Below are positions 12,788 to 33,242 of a DNA stretch of 64,000 nt, in pieces. Position 1 is the stretch's first letter. The number at the start of each line of letters is the position of its first letter. The stretch covers positions 601,956 through 665,955 of the forward strand of contig VZSF01009123.1 in the NCBI GenBank assembly GCA_013398295.1, written 5' to 3'. The stretch is from Chionis minor (Eukaryota > Chordata > Aves > Charadriiformes > Chionididae). The notes below the pieces were generated by a model, which did not search any database, had not been told where the DNA came from, and saw only the letters and a list, made by a program, of their open reading frames with translations. Made by a program: the position numbers and the translations under genes.

Positions 12788-15700
12788 AACTTTCACTCAC
12801 AGCTTCATGAAAACACAGCCCCTTGGCTATCTGGAGCACTTTGTGTGAAAACAACAGGGAAAAAGAAAATTGCTTTCTGAGTGCTGGCACTACCACTGCA
12901 GGCTCACGACAATTGCTCTGCAGCAATGGGAGTTAACTCTTTCTAGAAGGTGCAAACCCTGAGCTGTCTGGAGAAGAGCTACTTTCTAATACCTTGTCTG
13001 AGGAGATTGTCAGGATAAATTTTAACCATTTGAGGGCTGGCCTCTGAGTGATAAAAATACCTGACTTAAAATACCTGTGATGTTGTCAGGTTGAGTCTAT
13101 ATGGTGATTCAGGAAGACTGCCCTTTTGATGGGCACCAGAGCAAAAAGAGAGTAGTTATTTTTTTTCCGTTGTCTCAGCAGGCTGATCAGGTTTGTTTCA
13201 CAGTTACGAAGCCATTAGCTAGTGGTCGCTTCAAGGAAGATGGCAGAATATGGGAGATCCTGAGCCTTGGACCCTTTTGTCCAAGGACCCTTTTGGTTCC
13301 AACTGCTGAGAGTCATTTCATTATTCTGATGTTGGAGTAAGATATTAAATTGAGTAAATGAAGCTAGGAAAAAAAAGCAGAAGAACAATTAAAGTAGGCA
13401 TACTTGGTATCCTGTTCACGTTGTTATACTTGTATATTTGATAAGCATCATTTAAAAATCCTTCCATTAACAGCTGGAACAAACTTACAAGTATCATGTA
13501 ACACTGGCTGAAACAAACAGCTCTTCATTCGCTGTTAACATTAAAAAGCAAATAGAACATCCTTTACCTACACAGAGTGACTTTAGCCTTTTCTGTGCCT
13601 GCCATCATGGTCTAGGAGTGTACTTTAGAGGGAAGGCATCACTCTAAATCACTTAATGGTATCGGAATTAAAAGATACAGTCAAATTTACAAGGCCAGGA
13701 ATGAATCTTCTGTTAGCACTTTATGCTACATTAACTATGTAAGTATTGATTCACCATTCAAAGTTTATTAGGCTCCTCCAGCCCACCCCCAGCTTTCACA
13801 CAGATGGTGTTGCAAATCACCTCTCAACGGTCACCTGCTTGAAAGGAGAGTTTCATATGCAAAGTGCTGTTCTTTGTTTAGATATGGTAGCTTGCAAGAT
13901 GTAAAATGAGAGAGCTATTTAAATTTGTTGTTACAGCACTCGGGCTGGGTACACAAGATTAAATAAAAAGAAAATTAGGAAGCAGATGCTTGTGGCTTAA
14001 CAGAGGAATTGTGCTAAAAGATACTCTTCGTTACTGGTGGATATGAGTAATTTCACTAAGGCAGCTGTTTCCTTAATCAGGAAAACCACAAACCTCTTTA
14101 AGATGACATCCAGATGTTTTCTGTATCGCTTCGCAATATAATGCGTTTCCATTGTATATGCCATATTTTTAATTCCATTCATATTTACTTACATCCAATG
14201 TATTTTCAAATACATGTATCATCTTCCTTAACTGTAGAAGACCCGAGCACTAAATACGTGACATTTTTTGTGCTCTTGACATCCTTGCCTGGTGTTAGTC
14301 TATGACTGACTGTCTAGGGCTGATAGTGTCTCTCATCGGCATCCAAGCGCTTGAATATAGGACTTCTGCAGGTTTGAGGGGAGTTTGTTTTTTGGGGGAT
14401 GGAGAGGGGTCTTGGGACGGAGTATTGGAGTGATAATGTCTGTCTATCTTTTAGTTGTGCAGTTGTATGGTGCCTCTTACAGGGCTGCCTGTTGTTCAGA
14501 GCAGGACATGCCATAATGGTAATATATATAGAGTGGGTTAATGTCCTGTTCCAGTTATGTGGATATTGGTTAAAAACAGAGATTTATAACTTCCGCTTGC
14601 TCTTAGGTGTCGGCTCAGTCCTCCATCATGGGCTGCTGACAGTTTTAATGCCTGCTAGCTTGCCATCTGCCCTTGCTAGAAACACATGCTTTATTTGACT
14701 GGAGACCTGGGATTCCAGGCTTCCTATTGCTGATGGGATGTCAGACTGGCATCCCAAATCTTTGACACTGATTTACTGACATTGAGCTGTTTCCTAATTT
14801 ATTTATTTGGGGTGGCATGGGATTTCAGAATCTTACGATTTGAGTGCAGCTTTTGTAGGTGCGAGTCTTGTTACCCGTGGTTTGGGCCTCGGGAGCCAGC
14901 TGCCAGCGCAGGGTTGATCTGCATATATGCAGCAAATCCGCCTCATTACTCATGCATGCTGTGTATCGCGCCCCTTGAAAAATTAAGGCTGCCCTGAGAG
15001 CTTGAGGTGAGGAATTCTTGAAGGCTTTTATACCTAACAAATTCCTTTTATTACAGGCAATCGTTAAAGTTTGTTTACTACATTCGTCACCACCTTTTCT
15101 TGAATTATCACAGCAGAGATATTATTAAATGGTCAGTTCATGAGCTTTCCAGGTACTAATGGGTTGTAGCTAAGATTTTAATTGTGCAAGTATGTATAAG
15201 CTTTAAAAAAACTAATGCTTCCTTGACATTAGTAGATAAATTACAGTTCTTTTTCTCTTGTGGTCTAAAAGTTCTTCCTGTTAAATAGTTCTTGGAGTTT
15301 ATGTCTGAGTAAGCAATCTTAAATACATGAGTAGCACAAAAGGAAATAACTAAATATAACTGGAACAAACTCTTCCTTTATGATTTTTTAATTCTGCAGT
15401 TATTTAGCAATCCCTTCCTTCATTCCAGTTTTAAAGTGCAAAGTTAGATGTGTATAAATTACTGTACATTAATAATTCTTTGTTTTATGCCTCGCCTTTT
15501 TTCTGCCAGTTTGTACCATTTATTACTGGCCTTCCTAAAATAAGATTTTCGAACACAATATATCTACTTAGAAATTCTTTTGTTAAAAAACAACTGAAGT
15601 AATTGCATGTGTTAGCTACTGCTGATAACTTGAGGGGTTTTGTGCTTGTTGCTATGTAAGTTTGGATTAAATCTGGGAATCTCTCACTAATCCAGTTACT

Positions 15701-18700
15701 TCCATTTGATTAAGTTCTCTACAGTCTTTTCAATAAGGGGGGGGACTCTTCATGGTACTACATGATGACTTTGGTACAATCATCAGCTAAAAAAGAAAAT
15801 TAATTTGTTTGCCATCAGTGAGACCATAATAAAAAAGGCTAATTGAATGAAAGAAGGCATTTTTTTAATTTATGGGATTTTTTTCAAAAATGTGATCTAA
15901 TTTTTGTAACAATCATCTTTTAAAAGTAGATTTGCTTCTACGAGCTGGTGATCAGCATACTGGTATGTTCTGGAAAGGGCAGCGCAAATCTAAAAGCTTA
16001 CCTGGGTTTGTTATTTCCTCAGGCTGTGAAAAAGACATGTACTGCTCTAGCAGTTTGCAGGTGACATAGAGTTGTTGCTCACAGATACCAAAAGCTGCCT
16101 GAATCTCTCCAGCAAGGTTATTTACGTACTTCTGCAGTAACGATTTTCAGAAGCTTTAAACTTATGTGCCCCTTCCTGAATTGCCACGTCATCTTGGGTG
16201 CCACGAGCTTTGGCAAGGTCTGAGCGCTCTGATGCCTCCTGCTCTCACAGATGTGTCAAATATAGGCTTTGTATTCCTGTATGGAAGATCTCGTTATAAA
16301 TACTCCCTGTGGCTGTTTCAGCCTTTGATTGGGAGAGTAAAAGTCCCCTTTTACTACAGGATCTATATTTTCCAGGCTCTCTCCACTGAAAACCATTTGT
16401 CTTTTAACACGTTCCAGCCCAGCACTGTGTGACGGTAGATGCTGAGCCAGGATTGTGGCAATGGCTGCAGATGGTCATTATTTTTAAATAAAACAATCCT
16501 CCGGCTTTATACAGCTGTGATATTGTTTATATGTGTGAGGGAGAGATTTGTATGAAAACTAGTGCTGCTTTGAGAATTTTAATGAGAGGGGAGCATCTGA
16601 GATTATTTACCAAACTAAGATTTGTTTACATGTAGTCCTTTTCCCAGGATTTCTGACATCTCCTACCCCCAAGATGCCCCTGCACTGTACTGTGTAATAG
16701 CTTAACTTGTACTCCCTCTGCCGGCATCCCAATGGGATAGAAACCCGACCAGTTGCCTTTTGCTAATCTTCAGGGTGGGGGTGACTTATTTGAATTTGTA
16801 ATAAATATCACACTGCTCCATCCGGTCGATATTCTCATGTGAAGGTGTGACAAACCATGCTTTGTGAAGGAACGAAAGCACGCTTTGTTTCCATCACTGT
16901 GTTTTTATGGAAATTATACTGATTTAAATTTCCAGCGCATAGTCTGCTCTTCTCTACCCGGGCTGACTATGCCGGGGCTGCCCCTTGGTGGGTCTGGCTC
17001 AGGCAGCACAGGCACTGCAGGATGCTTCAGGGTGTTTAGTGCAGAAGCACCCCCTTGCCTCTGTAGGGAAATTTCCTGCGTCCGGCCAAGCTTCTGAGCT
17101 CCAGGTTGGTGCAACCCCAGGAGAACCAGGTCTTCTCTGCTCAGCTGTCAGTGGCCCTCTGGTCCTGGGGACTGGAGGGAATCTTATTAGCTCCAGGTAA
17201 AGTAGCGCAGTTGGGGTGGTAGCACAGTGCTTTGGATCTGACACTACGCCTGCAAACCAAAAAGCCTTCCCAAAACTCAGAGTGCTGAAGAGCATGATGC
17301 TGATTCAGGGTTGGGTGTGTGCAGTCATGCTGATTAGCTCCAGCTTGTCTCTGACCCCTGTAGGTGTAGACTCCGTTGGAGCTGCTCATTTTTAATGCAC
17401 TGTTCTCTTCTGTATCCTGCTGGGAAGACATGAGCTTGGGTGCAGCTCTGGGCTGGAGGTGGGCTCATGCCTTGGTGTGGCGTTTCAGGTGTGCTCTGCT
17501 CAGGTCCAGCAGGAGCAGGGCTGGCCCAGAGCTAGCAAGTTGCTCTTGGACCCAGACTGTTTTCTGGGAAAAATGCTCAAAACATGCTCTCAGCACTTCT
17601 GGATCTGGGTGTACAATAAATACAACTACAGCTGTGAAGGTCCTAAATGAAGTCCATTGGGCCCCTTCTGTCAGTACTGGTTGCCACACTGATAAGACTC
17701 ATTGCAGCGCTTGTTTCCAGAAATGTTATTAACTGTCTCCTCACCTGGTAGCACAGATAATTCATAACTGACACGGCTCAGTCAGGAGTAAGTGAGGAGT
17801 AACTGAAATTAAACTCGAGACCACCTGCTAGTGTCAAGATGACAGTAATTGTAAAACCAATAATTGCTGCTGAGTTAGTGCCAGCAGCGGCGTATCTTAT
17901 CCAGGTGTCATGAGCACTGAAAATACATCATAGGAAGTGGTTTCAGATAACACGATGCTGAAGTGTTGTGTCACTTGGTATTGGAGATAGTAGAAGAATT
18001 CAGCTTACGCTCTTTCAAGTAGTCTGGTATTTCAGGTGGAGCACCACATTTCTAAGCTTTCATTGTAAAAAAGAAAAACAAATGTGGGCATATCAAAAAT
18101 CTTGGATTGTCTTTCAGGGAAGAAGGTATTGGAACAAATTCTTCAAAGAAAGCTCTCTTTTCTTAGCAGGTCTCTCGAAACCTAAATCAACATTTGTTAC
18201 GCTGAAAGGATTTCTACTCAGTGTTCTGAAGAGCAGCAAAGCAGCCTGTCCCTGTTCATTTTTCTGCTCTCGTTTTCTGCTTTTGCACTGAAATATTAAT
18301 TCCTTACCCTACTGGGAAAGGCAGTCAGGTACAGGAAATCAAGCAATAAATCTTACTTAGTGGCTTGTCAGTTTCTATCTGCAAATGTAAAACAAAAATG
18401 AAAAATGCTTAATTTGACAAAATTAGAAATGTGGACAAAATGTCTTTGTCAATTGAAAAAAAAAAAATAATTTAAAAATAGGATTGTTTCCTCCAGTGTT
18501 AAAATTTAACTTCTGGTTTCCCTCATATGGAGGACTTTTTAAGGCAGAACTCTGGCTGCTCTTTAACTTATGACATTGTACCATGTTATGGTCTTTTTTG
18601 ATTAGATGTGCCTCATACGCAAATCTAAGATATTTCTTTGTTTCCCGTGTTTTCTTTTCTTCCTGATTAGCAAGAGCAATTAGATCTAGGATGAGGTAAT

Positions 18701-21700
18701 CTAACATTTTCAAAGGGATTTGTCATCCCAGCCAGAGGAAATGTTTTTGTTTATCCAGAGGAGATAATATTCTTGCACAATAATGAAAGCCGGTGCTTAC
18801 CAGATGACAGCTCTTGTCTTAGCCGTGCCGTTGCATCCTCGCAGGCAGATCCTCATTTCTCTGCTGGAATAGTCTTTTCCCTAATAAGATTTGATCATGG
18901 TCACAAGAGTCTGCAAAATCTGTTGATTGTGAGACTGGGTCTTCTAACATGAGCAACGCAGTTCTGGATGTATGACCTCTTTTCACAATGTATTTTAGAA
19001 GAAAAAGACTTCCTCTCTAAAGCCATTAAAAAAAAATAATCACAAAACACACTTTTGATGTCTGCATGCCACAAGGTTGTGTAGAGAATGCAAGTAGCTG
19101 CTTTAAATAAAGGGGGTATTTGGAAAACTTGGTTCATTAAATTCACAACTTCTTTTTCATCCAAAGCTAGTCTGGGTATCCTAATTCACATCCAAAACCT
19201 CTACATTTGCATCAGTGGCACAAAGTTAAGCAGAACCTAATAAACCCATACCCAAACTGCTTTTCTGAGAAGAGTGCCTCATTGAATTAAGGTCACTTTG
19301 AGAGAAATAAGGGAATTTTTATTAGAAAAACAATTACTGTAGGAAATCCAAGGATGGAAGTAATGTATAGGTAAATGTGGTTATTTTCCTTAGCTTTTTG
19401 AGTAACAGCGCTAGCAGTCCTGCTAGAATGAAAGATGCAGATCATAGTTCCTGAGGAAGTGGATGACTTTTGGCATTTGGAATCAATGCGTAGGTGCGGT
19501 GTTGTGCAAGAGCATACCACCTAGCAGCTTGTGCAGTGGTTGTGTGGTAGGGGAAGTTCTCAAGCTTGTTCTTTTTTATGAAAACCAAAAATATGTATAT
19601 GTATTGAAAAAATAATTAAGAACATCTAATGGAGTGAGAAAGTAACGTTTTGCTCCTTGGCTTGGTGTGCACGTTGCCTGTGGAGTGAACAGAGATAAAC
19701 AGGAAAGCTGGGTGTCTGCAGCAGTGAGGTGGATTTCGTGTTTACGTATTACTGCTTACTCAAATGTTGTTCAAAGAATTGCTAGCTTGGAGTAATGGTG
19801 ATGTTTCAGAGTGACTTTTGTGTTTGTACAGCACTTGAGACTGGTAACTCAAAGGGGAACGAAGGTGCTGCTTTGCTGAGCATTAAGCTTATTTTAACTA
19901 ACAGTTCACAGCCTACTAATATAAACAGAGATCTCAGTAGAAAATGTAGTAACCCTGTCTTCTGTATAATCTTTTATATTACTATAGTAAGTATCTAATT
20001 TGCTCTAGTGCCGATTTTAATTATCAGTAGGACTGCAGAGTGTGAAGACATCTGTGTACTTATTCCACGGAGGAGCCCTTCTTACACAGGACCTTCAAAC
20101 AGTGAAAATCAGTGTCATAGAAGTTTGTTAGAGATCTTATGTAAACATTTTTAAAAATATTAATAATACTTTGGGTTTGAAAAGAAGGATTATCTCACAT
20201 CCAAAATCTCTTCTGGGAAAAATCGGGTTTGAGAGAAATGTTTGAGAAAGTATTTAATGTCCTATCTAACTTTGTACTGGTACACACAGCGATCACGTAT
20301 TTCTGACTGGATTCAATTATTTTCTTTTCTGAATCACAGTGCTTCACTTAAAATAATTTTCTTTGTTGTAGTATAGTATCTAGCTGAGTTAAATGTTAGT
20401 GCAATTTTTAGCAGTTTGATTGGTTTTTATAGGCAGCCATAGTACTTTCCTCTGAATCCTCAATTTAAAAGCAGGGATGGATGACAGCGTGGCTTAGTCA
20501 TTGCATCACCTGATGAGAAGGGATAGCTGATATGTCAGGTAAATAACTCCATGACCCCTGTTCCTTAAGAAGTAGGCAGTCTAGATATGGTACAGCAGTG
20601 GAGCAAGTCATGGAGGTCTTAGGAGTCATTTATAGACTTTTAGACTTGTAGGTAAATATTTAAACCACAAGAACTAAGTGTGAGGTGAAGGGTGGGTTCA
20701 GATGTGGCCCTGTGACAGCTTCTGCCAGGTCTGATCCAGTTGGAGTACTTTGTGTACATAAGCCTTCATTACTGTTGGCTGAGCATCCTCAAGGAGAGGC
20801 CAGGAAAAGTCCTTGAGCCTCTCAAGATAACCACTGGGATGGGAAATTTTGCTGTAGATGTTTAACTTTATTATATATAATGTCTCTCATTTTTGTGCTG
20901 TGTTATTTCTGCCTCTACTCTGTGCATCTCAGTAATGGCTGTCATACATTTTGCCCACCAAAAAATGACTGCTGAGTGATAGTGGGGAGAGATTAGGGCT
21001 TGGCAAAGGGTTGAAATTCATGTCAGCGATAGAGATATTAAGTAGAAGTTTCCATTGTTTATTTACTTTTATTATCTGAAAAAATATTTTACCCTTTACA
21101 ACATTTTCTTCTTGTCCAATATTAGAAGTTTCTGCAGAAGGAAAGTATGCTGAACATTGTGGACAGTGCGACAATTGCTGCACCTGTTTTTCCTTATATT
21201 ATTTTTTAACCATTAAAGCCACAAATTGAAAAATAAAGCAGATCCTTTATTAATCTTCACCCTTTTACCCTTGCTTTCAGAGCATAATTTTGCTGCGTGA
21301 AGCTGCTATTTATTGTGTTCAGTTATTCAGTGTGTTTTATTCTTGTCATTCTTGCCTATACTGTTCTACTTAATAGATAGTGATTTAGCAGTCAGTTGTT
21401 CAGCCATGTTAAATTAGCTCTAGAGATAAAATTGGATAATGTCCATAGTTGACTTTTTTTCTTTTAAACTTTGGAATGGGAAGGAAAATCACTAGCATGC
21501 ATTCGTAATAATCTGTTGAAATTCTCTTGTAAACAAGAAGTGCATCTTCACATCAAGACTTGTTCCAAAATTGTATGATGGTTTGAAAATGATTTTTTTT
21601 AGTTCTCTCTTCCTAGTTGCCTGCTAGGAAAATTGTTTACTGCATTGGAAGAGGTGCATTTTGGACAAGTAAGAAGTTAGAACGCCCGGCCACACTGTGT

Positions 21701-22244
21701 GTTCTGATGTTGGTGTTCAGGGCGCTATTCTTATCAGAAGTGAATTGCATTTTCCTTGCATATCCATATGTGGAACAATATTTCCTTACTGCTTCATATC
21801 AAATGTGTTTATTTTTTGATAACCAGCATTTTTGACATTTCCATGAAGTAGGCAATTTTATTTTGAAAGAAATGGGCTTGTTAATTTAAAAAAGAAATAC
21901 AATAGAATTGAAAAAAGTATGTGAGAGTTGGTAGAAATATTTGAAAGTAAAGCATTATTGCTGTACATCAAATCTTTCATTAAGACACTAAACTGTTACT
22001 TTTTTGTCCTGAAGTAAATACTGTAACAAACCTCTTTCTCAGCTTTCATGTAATCTTTTTAATGATGAAGGATTAATACAGCCTCTAAGGTATTTCAGTT
22101 ACTGAGCCTTGCTGACACTGCTATGGTTCAGTATGTACATGCTTTTTGAAAGGGAGATTTCCTCTTGCCCTTAGATACACATCTAAAAAGAGTACATATA
22201 ACACCTTTAACCACATTGCACAAAGTAAAATATCTACCCCCTTT
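12788..22244. other. Intronic sequence, no gene recognised
   Basis: About 9.5 kb of non-coding DNA. The segment 16900-17600 is moderately GC-rich and has overlapping short open frames on both strands, but no domain or clean exon signal is visible. A run of eight G lies near 15740. No repeat family is recognised with confidence. Confidence 0.5.
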
Positions 22245-22347
22245 ACATATGGCAAAAGAATATATGGCATATAATATATATGGAATATATAGAATATATA
22301 TTATATATAATATAGAGACTATAATATATTGAATATAATGCATATGG
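22245..22347. repeat. AT-rich palindromic low-complexity repeat
   Basis: An imperfect array of ATATA, ATATGG and AATATAT words. Several stretches are self-complementary (for example around ATATATATTATATATAATAT), so the segment could form a hairpin or cruciform. ATATGGCA recurs at both ends. It is probably an interrupted microsatellite. Confidence 0.85.
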
Positions 22348-23949
22348 CAAAAAAAATATGGTTTTACGCTGCGCAGCAGAAGCTTCTACAGAAATTTGGG
22401 GTCCTTGCGTGTCCATTGCTTGGGAGGGTCATTGTAACCACTCTCATGTTAATACTTTGGTGTTTCAGGGCAGAGATGCTAAGGTAAGCTAATGAGTTGA
22501 TCACACCAGATGTTGTGGAAGGCTGAAAGAGCAAAGCAGACGTTTGGGAGCAACAGACCAAGCTGAAAAAAATGTGGCTGCCTAACGAGGCTTTTCCCCC
22601 CTAATGAGGGGAAAGCTTGTGTGCTCCTGGTGGGGTTACTGTCACTTGCTCCTCTCAAGGAAATCTACTAAGAGATAATTATGTTCTGCATCAACTGTTT
22701 GTGAGTGTCCCTCAAGGTTTTAAGCCTTGGGGAGACTGAATTATGCACTGGATGAAGATCGCAAATCCATAACTAATTCTCAGCAGAATCCCCACAATCG
22801 GTAAACTGGAAGACAGAAATAACGTTGATTACGAAGGGATTTCCAAGCAAATTGTTTTCCCTGCTGCCTTGTTTCAACATTCTCTCAGCACTGACAGCAA
22901 TCCACTCAAAAGTTTTCTGACTCCAGCCATAATTTGGCTTCAAATTACTTAACATCCCTCAAAATATCTTGTACTGTAGTTCTAAATCTTGGACTGTTGT
23001 CACGGAAATCTTGCAATCTGTGCCATATGAGGAGACTGTGGGGTAGTCTGGAGCTTCTTTATGGTAACGTGTTTATCCCACAGTTTTATATTCTCTCCTG
23101 ATCGTGTATTTTTCAATAATAAAACCCTCTCCTCAAGGTGGCTTTTAGAAAGTTGGACTTTATAAACTGTGTTTTGTTTGTGTGGAAAAAAAATTTCTTC
23201 CTTACCTTGTTTTGACCAGCAAATGTCTTTATTTATGTATTCATACAAACATATATGCGTTTTTTTCCTTCTCTAAAAATTTGCTGTACTGTGCTTGGCT
23301 ACACTGCAAGATGCGTCAGATGTACAAGTTGATTTCTAATACATAAGTAAATAAAAATTCATCATAAATATGCCTGAGAGGGAAAAAAAATGAATTGAAG
23401 GGAACCATTGTTAGAAAGAGAGAACGATGAAGGTGACTTTGCTATTTTGGCTACTACACCTGGGATAATCCCTTTCAGTGTTGCACAGGGTCCCAGTGTA
23501 ATTCCAAGCAAATAGCCCTTGAACAGTCACATATTGAAATCACTAAATAGGTTTCTATATTTAAGTTGGAACAATATTGCTTCTAATTAAAAACTCTCTT
23601 ACTAGAGCACTCGCTGCTCAAAAAGTCAGGTTAATGTAAGTTGGTCTGGCACTTGAAGGAGAGCAAAATCCTCTTTGTTCTAGCTTTGTAACTAATAACC
23701 TCAACATAAAACTTCCTGATGTTAAATTATGTTATCATTCTTGTGGACACATGTTAAGCAATTGAGGTCTTTCCGCTTCTTGTTTTTAAGATGAAATCTG
23801 AAATCTTTTTACGTGCTAAAGACCCGTGAAGTCTCAGCCTGTAGGGTTATATTCCAGTTTTTTGATTAATCATGGCATTAATACCCATCTGGGTACAAGC
23901 CAGCTGAGTCCGTAAGACTGTGGTGCTGCCAAAATAGAATTTTTCTTTT
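22348..23949. other. Intronic sequence, no gene seen
   Basis: Ordinary AT-rich intron sequence between the AT repeat and the CpG-dense block. No exon, known repeat or RNA gene was recognised. Confidence 0.5.
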
Positions 23950-24860
23950 ATTTTTGTTTTGGAGACGGGGTTGGGTTTGGCCTGAGACTGCCCGTGCAGC
24001 ACATTTGCAGTACAGCGGGTACCCGGCGATCCGTCCCAGGTTCCCACGACATGCTGAGCCCCCGTTAATAAACCTCACGCGGAGCAAAGGCGGCATTTCG
24101 GCGGCTGCATCCCCACCGCTCGGGGCAGGGAGCTGCCTTGCCAGCCAGGCTGGAGCCAGCAGGCAGCGTATCTGCACGGCTGCTTAACAAATTGCAGTGT
24201 GAGCCCCTTCCTACCTAATGCAGGTTAAACTGAACACGCTGGGTGGAAGAGGAGGGAGGCAACATTCAGAGGTCAGCCTCCAGATGGAGACAAGTTCTGT
24301 TTAGGTTTTGTACAGTACAATTTCAGAGAACAAATCAGATGTCATCTTAGACAATCAATACAGTAACTCTGAGCATAAATCCAAGTCAGCAAAGCAGTGA
24401 TTTATGCACAATGCTATCAGATCCATAATATTTACTCCAACTGTAACACAAAGAGCATTTTGGCTTGCAGTCAAGAAAACAGACAGCATAGGAAAAAGAA
24501 GCAAGTTGACCACTACTTTTTTACCTGCAAAGTCATCCTGAACCCTTTAAGGTCCAATTTCAAAGAGGACTGATATGAACAGTCAGCGTGCCCAGATAAT
24601 GGCCCCCCTCCCCGACCCCGGAGTCCCTGGCAGGCGCGGCGGGGAGCGTGTGAGCAGCTCTGCACAAACTGGAGCGGTTCTGGCCATGCTGGTGCCTGCG
24701 GCTTGACGTAGGTCGTGCCAGACACAGGTCGCCTGGGCATCGTCGCTGTGTGGTCCTGCTGTCTGAGTTCTCCCGTTACGGCGTGTAATGGAAAACGGCT
24801 TGTTGCTGCTTCGTCCCTTTGACGTCACGCTAACCAAACAGGGACGCTTCGTTCTACTGA
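23950..24860. promoter_or_regulatory. CpG-dense block upstream of exon A, possible intragenic promoter/enhancer
   Basis: Two GC-rich peaks stand out in an AT-rich intron. I counted by eye about 17 CpG dinucleotides in 23960-24185 and about 23 in 24590-24860, versus very few in surrounding kilobases. The right peak contains a perfect CRE palindrome. The block ends roughly 100 bp before exon A of MAN1A1. CpG density of this kind usually marks an unmethylated promoter-like region in birds. No TATA box or first exon could be assigned, and the direction of any transcription is unknown. It could instead be a GC-rich repeat. Confidence 0.4.
24820..24827. promoter_or_regulatory. Consensus CRE palindrome (TGACGTCA)
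   Basis: An exact 8-bp match to the CREB/ATF binding site, inside a CpG-dense segment and about 130 bp upstream of exon A. Full CRE palindromes are rare in AT-rich, CpG-depleted intron DNA, so the setting makes it a plausible site. No binding is shown by sequence alone. Confidence 0.5.
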
Positions 24861-24904
24861 GATGACTTGTGCTATAGGCTCGATAGCGGTATCACCTAAG
24901 TTAA

Positions 24905-32976
<8,072 letters not shown>

Positions 32977-33242
32977 GAGGCCGTTTCCTCTCGTCCTGTC
33001 ACTTGTTACAAGAGACCAACCCCCACCTCTCTATGACCTCCTTTCAGGTAGTTGTAGAGAGCAATAAGGTCTCCCCTCAGCTTCCTTTTCTCCAGGCTAA
33101 ACAACCCCAGTTTCCTCAACCACTCCTCAAAAGACTTGCGCTCTAGGCCCTTCACCAGCTTCATTGCACTTCATTGGGTACGCTCCAGCACCTCAGTGTC
33201 TTTCTGGTAGTGAGGGGCCCAAAACCAAAGACGGTATTTGAG
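32977..33242 (-). mobile_element. CR1 fragment (ORF2 C-terminal region), minus strand
   Basis: The plus strand reads as the reverse complement of CR1: GGTCTCCCCTCAGCTTCC, CTTTTCTCCAGGCTAAACAA, CACCAGCTTCATTGCAC, CGCTCCAGCACCTCAGTGTC and TAGTGAGGGGCCCAAAAC. On the minus strand this corresponds to the CR1 ORF2 region around [14 protein letters not shown] and the YLKGG block. Both the 5' part and the 3' tail of the element are missing. The copy is diverged, with frame damage, and clearly older than the one at 917-2262. Confidence 0.92.

Noticed and set aside
12961..12990. LSGEE reading (CTGTCTGGAGAAGAG), also like the end of the exon preceding exon A
   Set aside because: The codons before it have nothing in common with the GH47 motif and no donor follows; it also lies near CR1 debris.
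17201..17260. Segment resembling the 5' half of a tRNA (GCGCAGTTGGGGTGGTAGCAC)
   Set aside because: No matching 3' acceptor stem or B box at the right distance.
24513..24837. Minus-strand open frames in the CpG-dense block
   Set aside because: High GC lowers stop frequency. The peptides are Pro/Arg-rich and match no known family.
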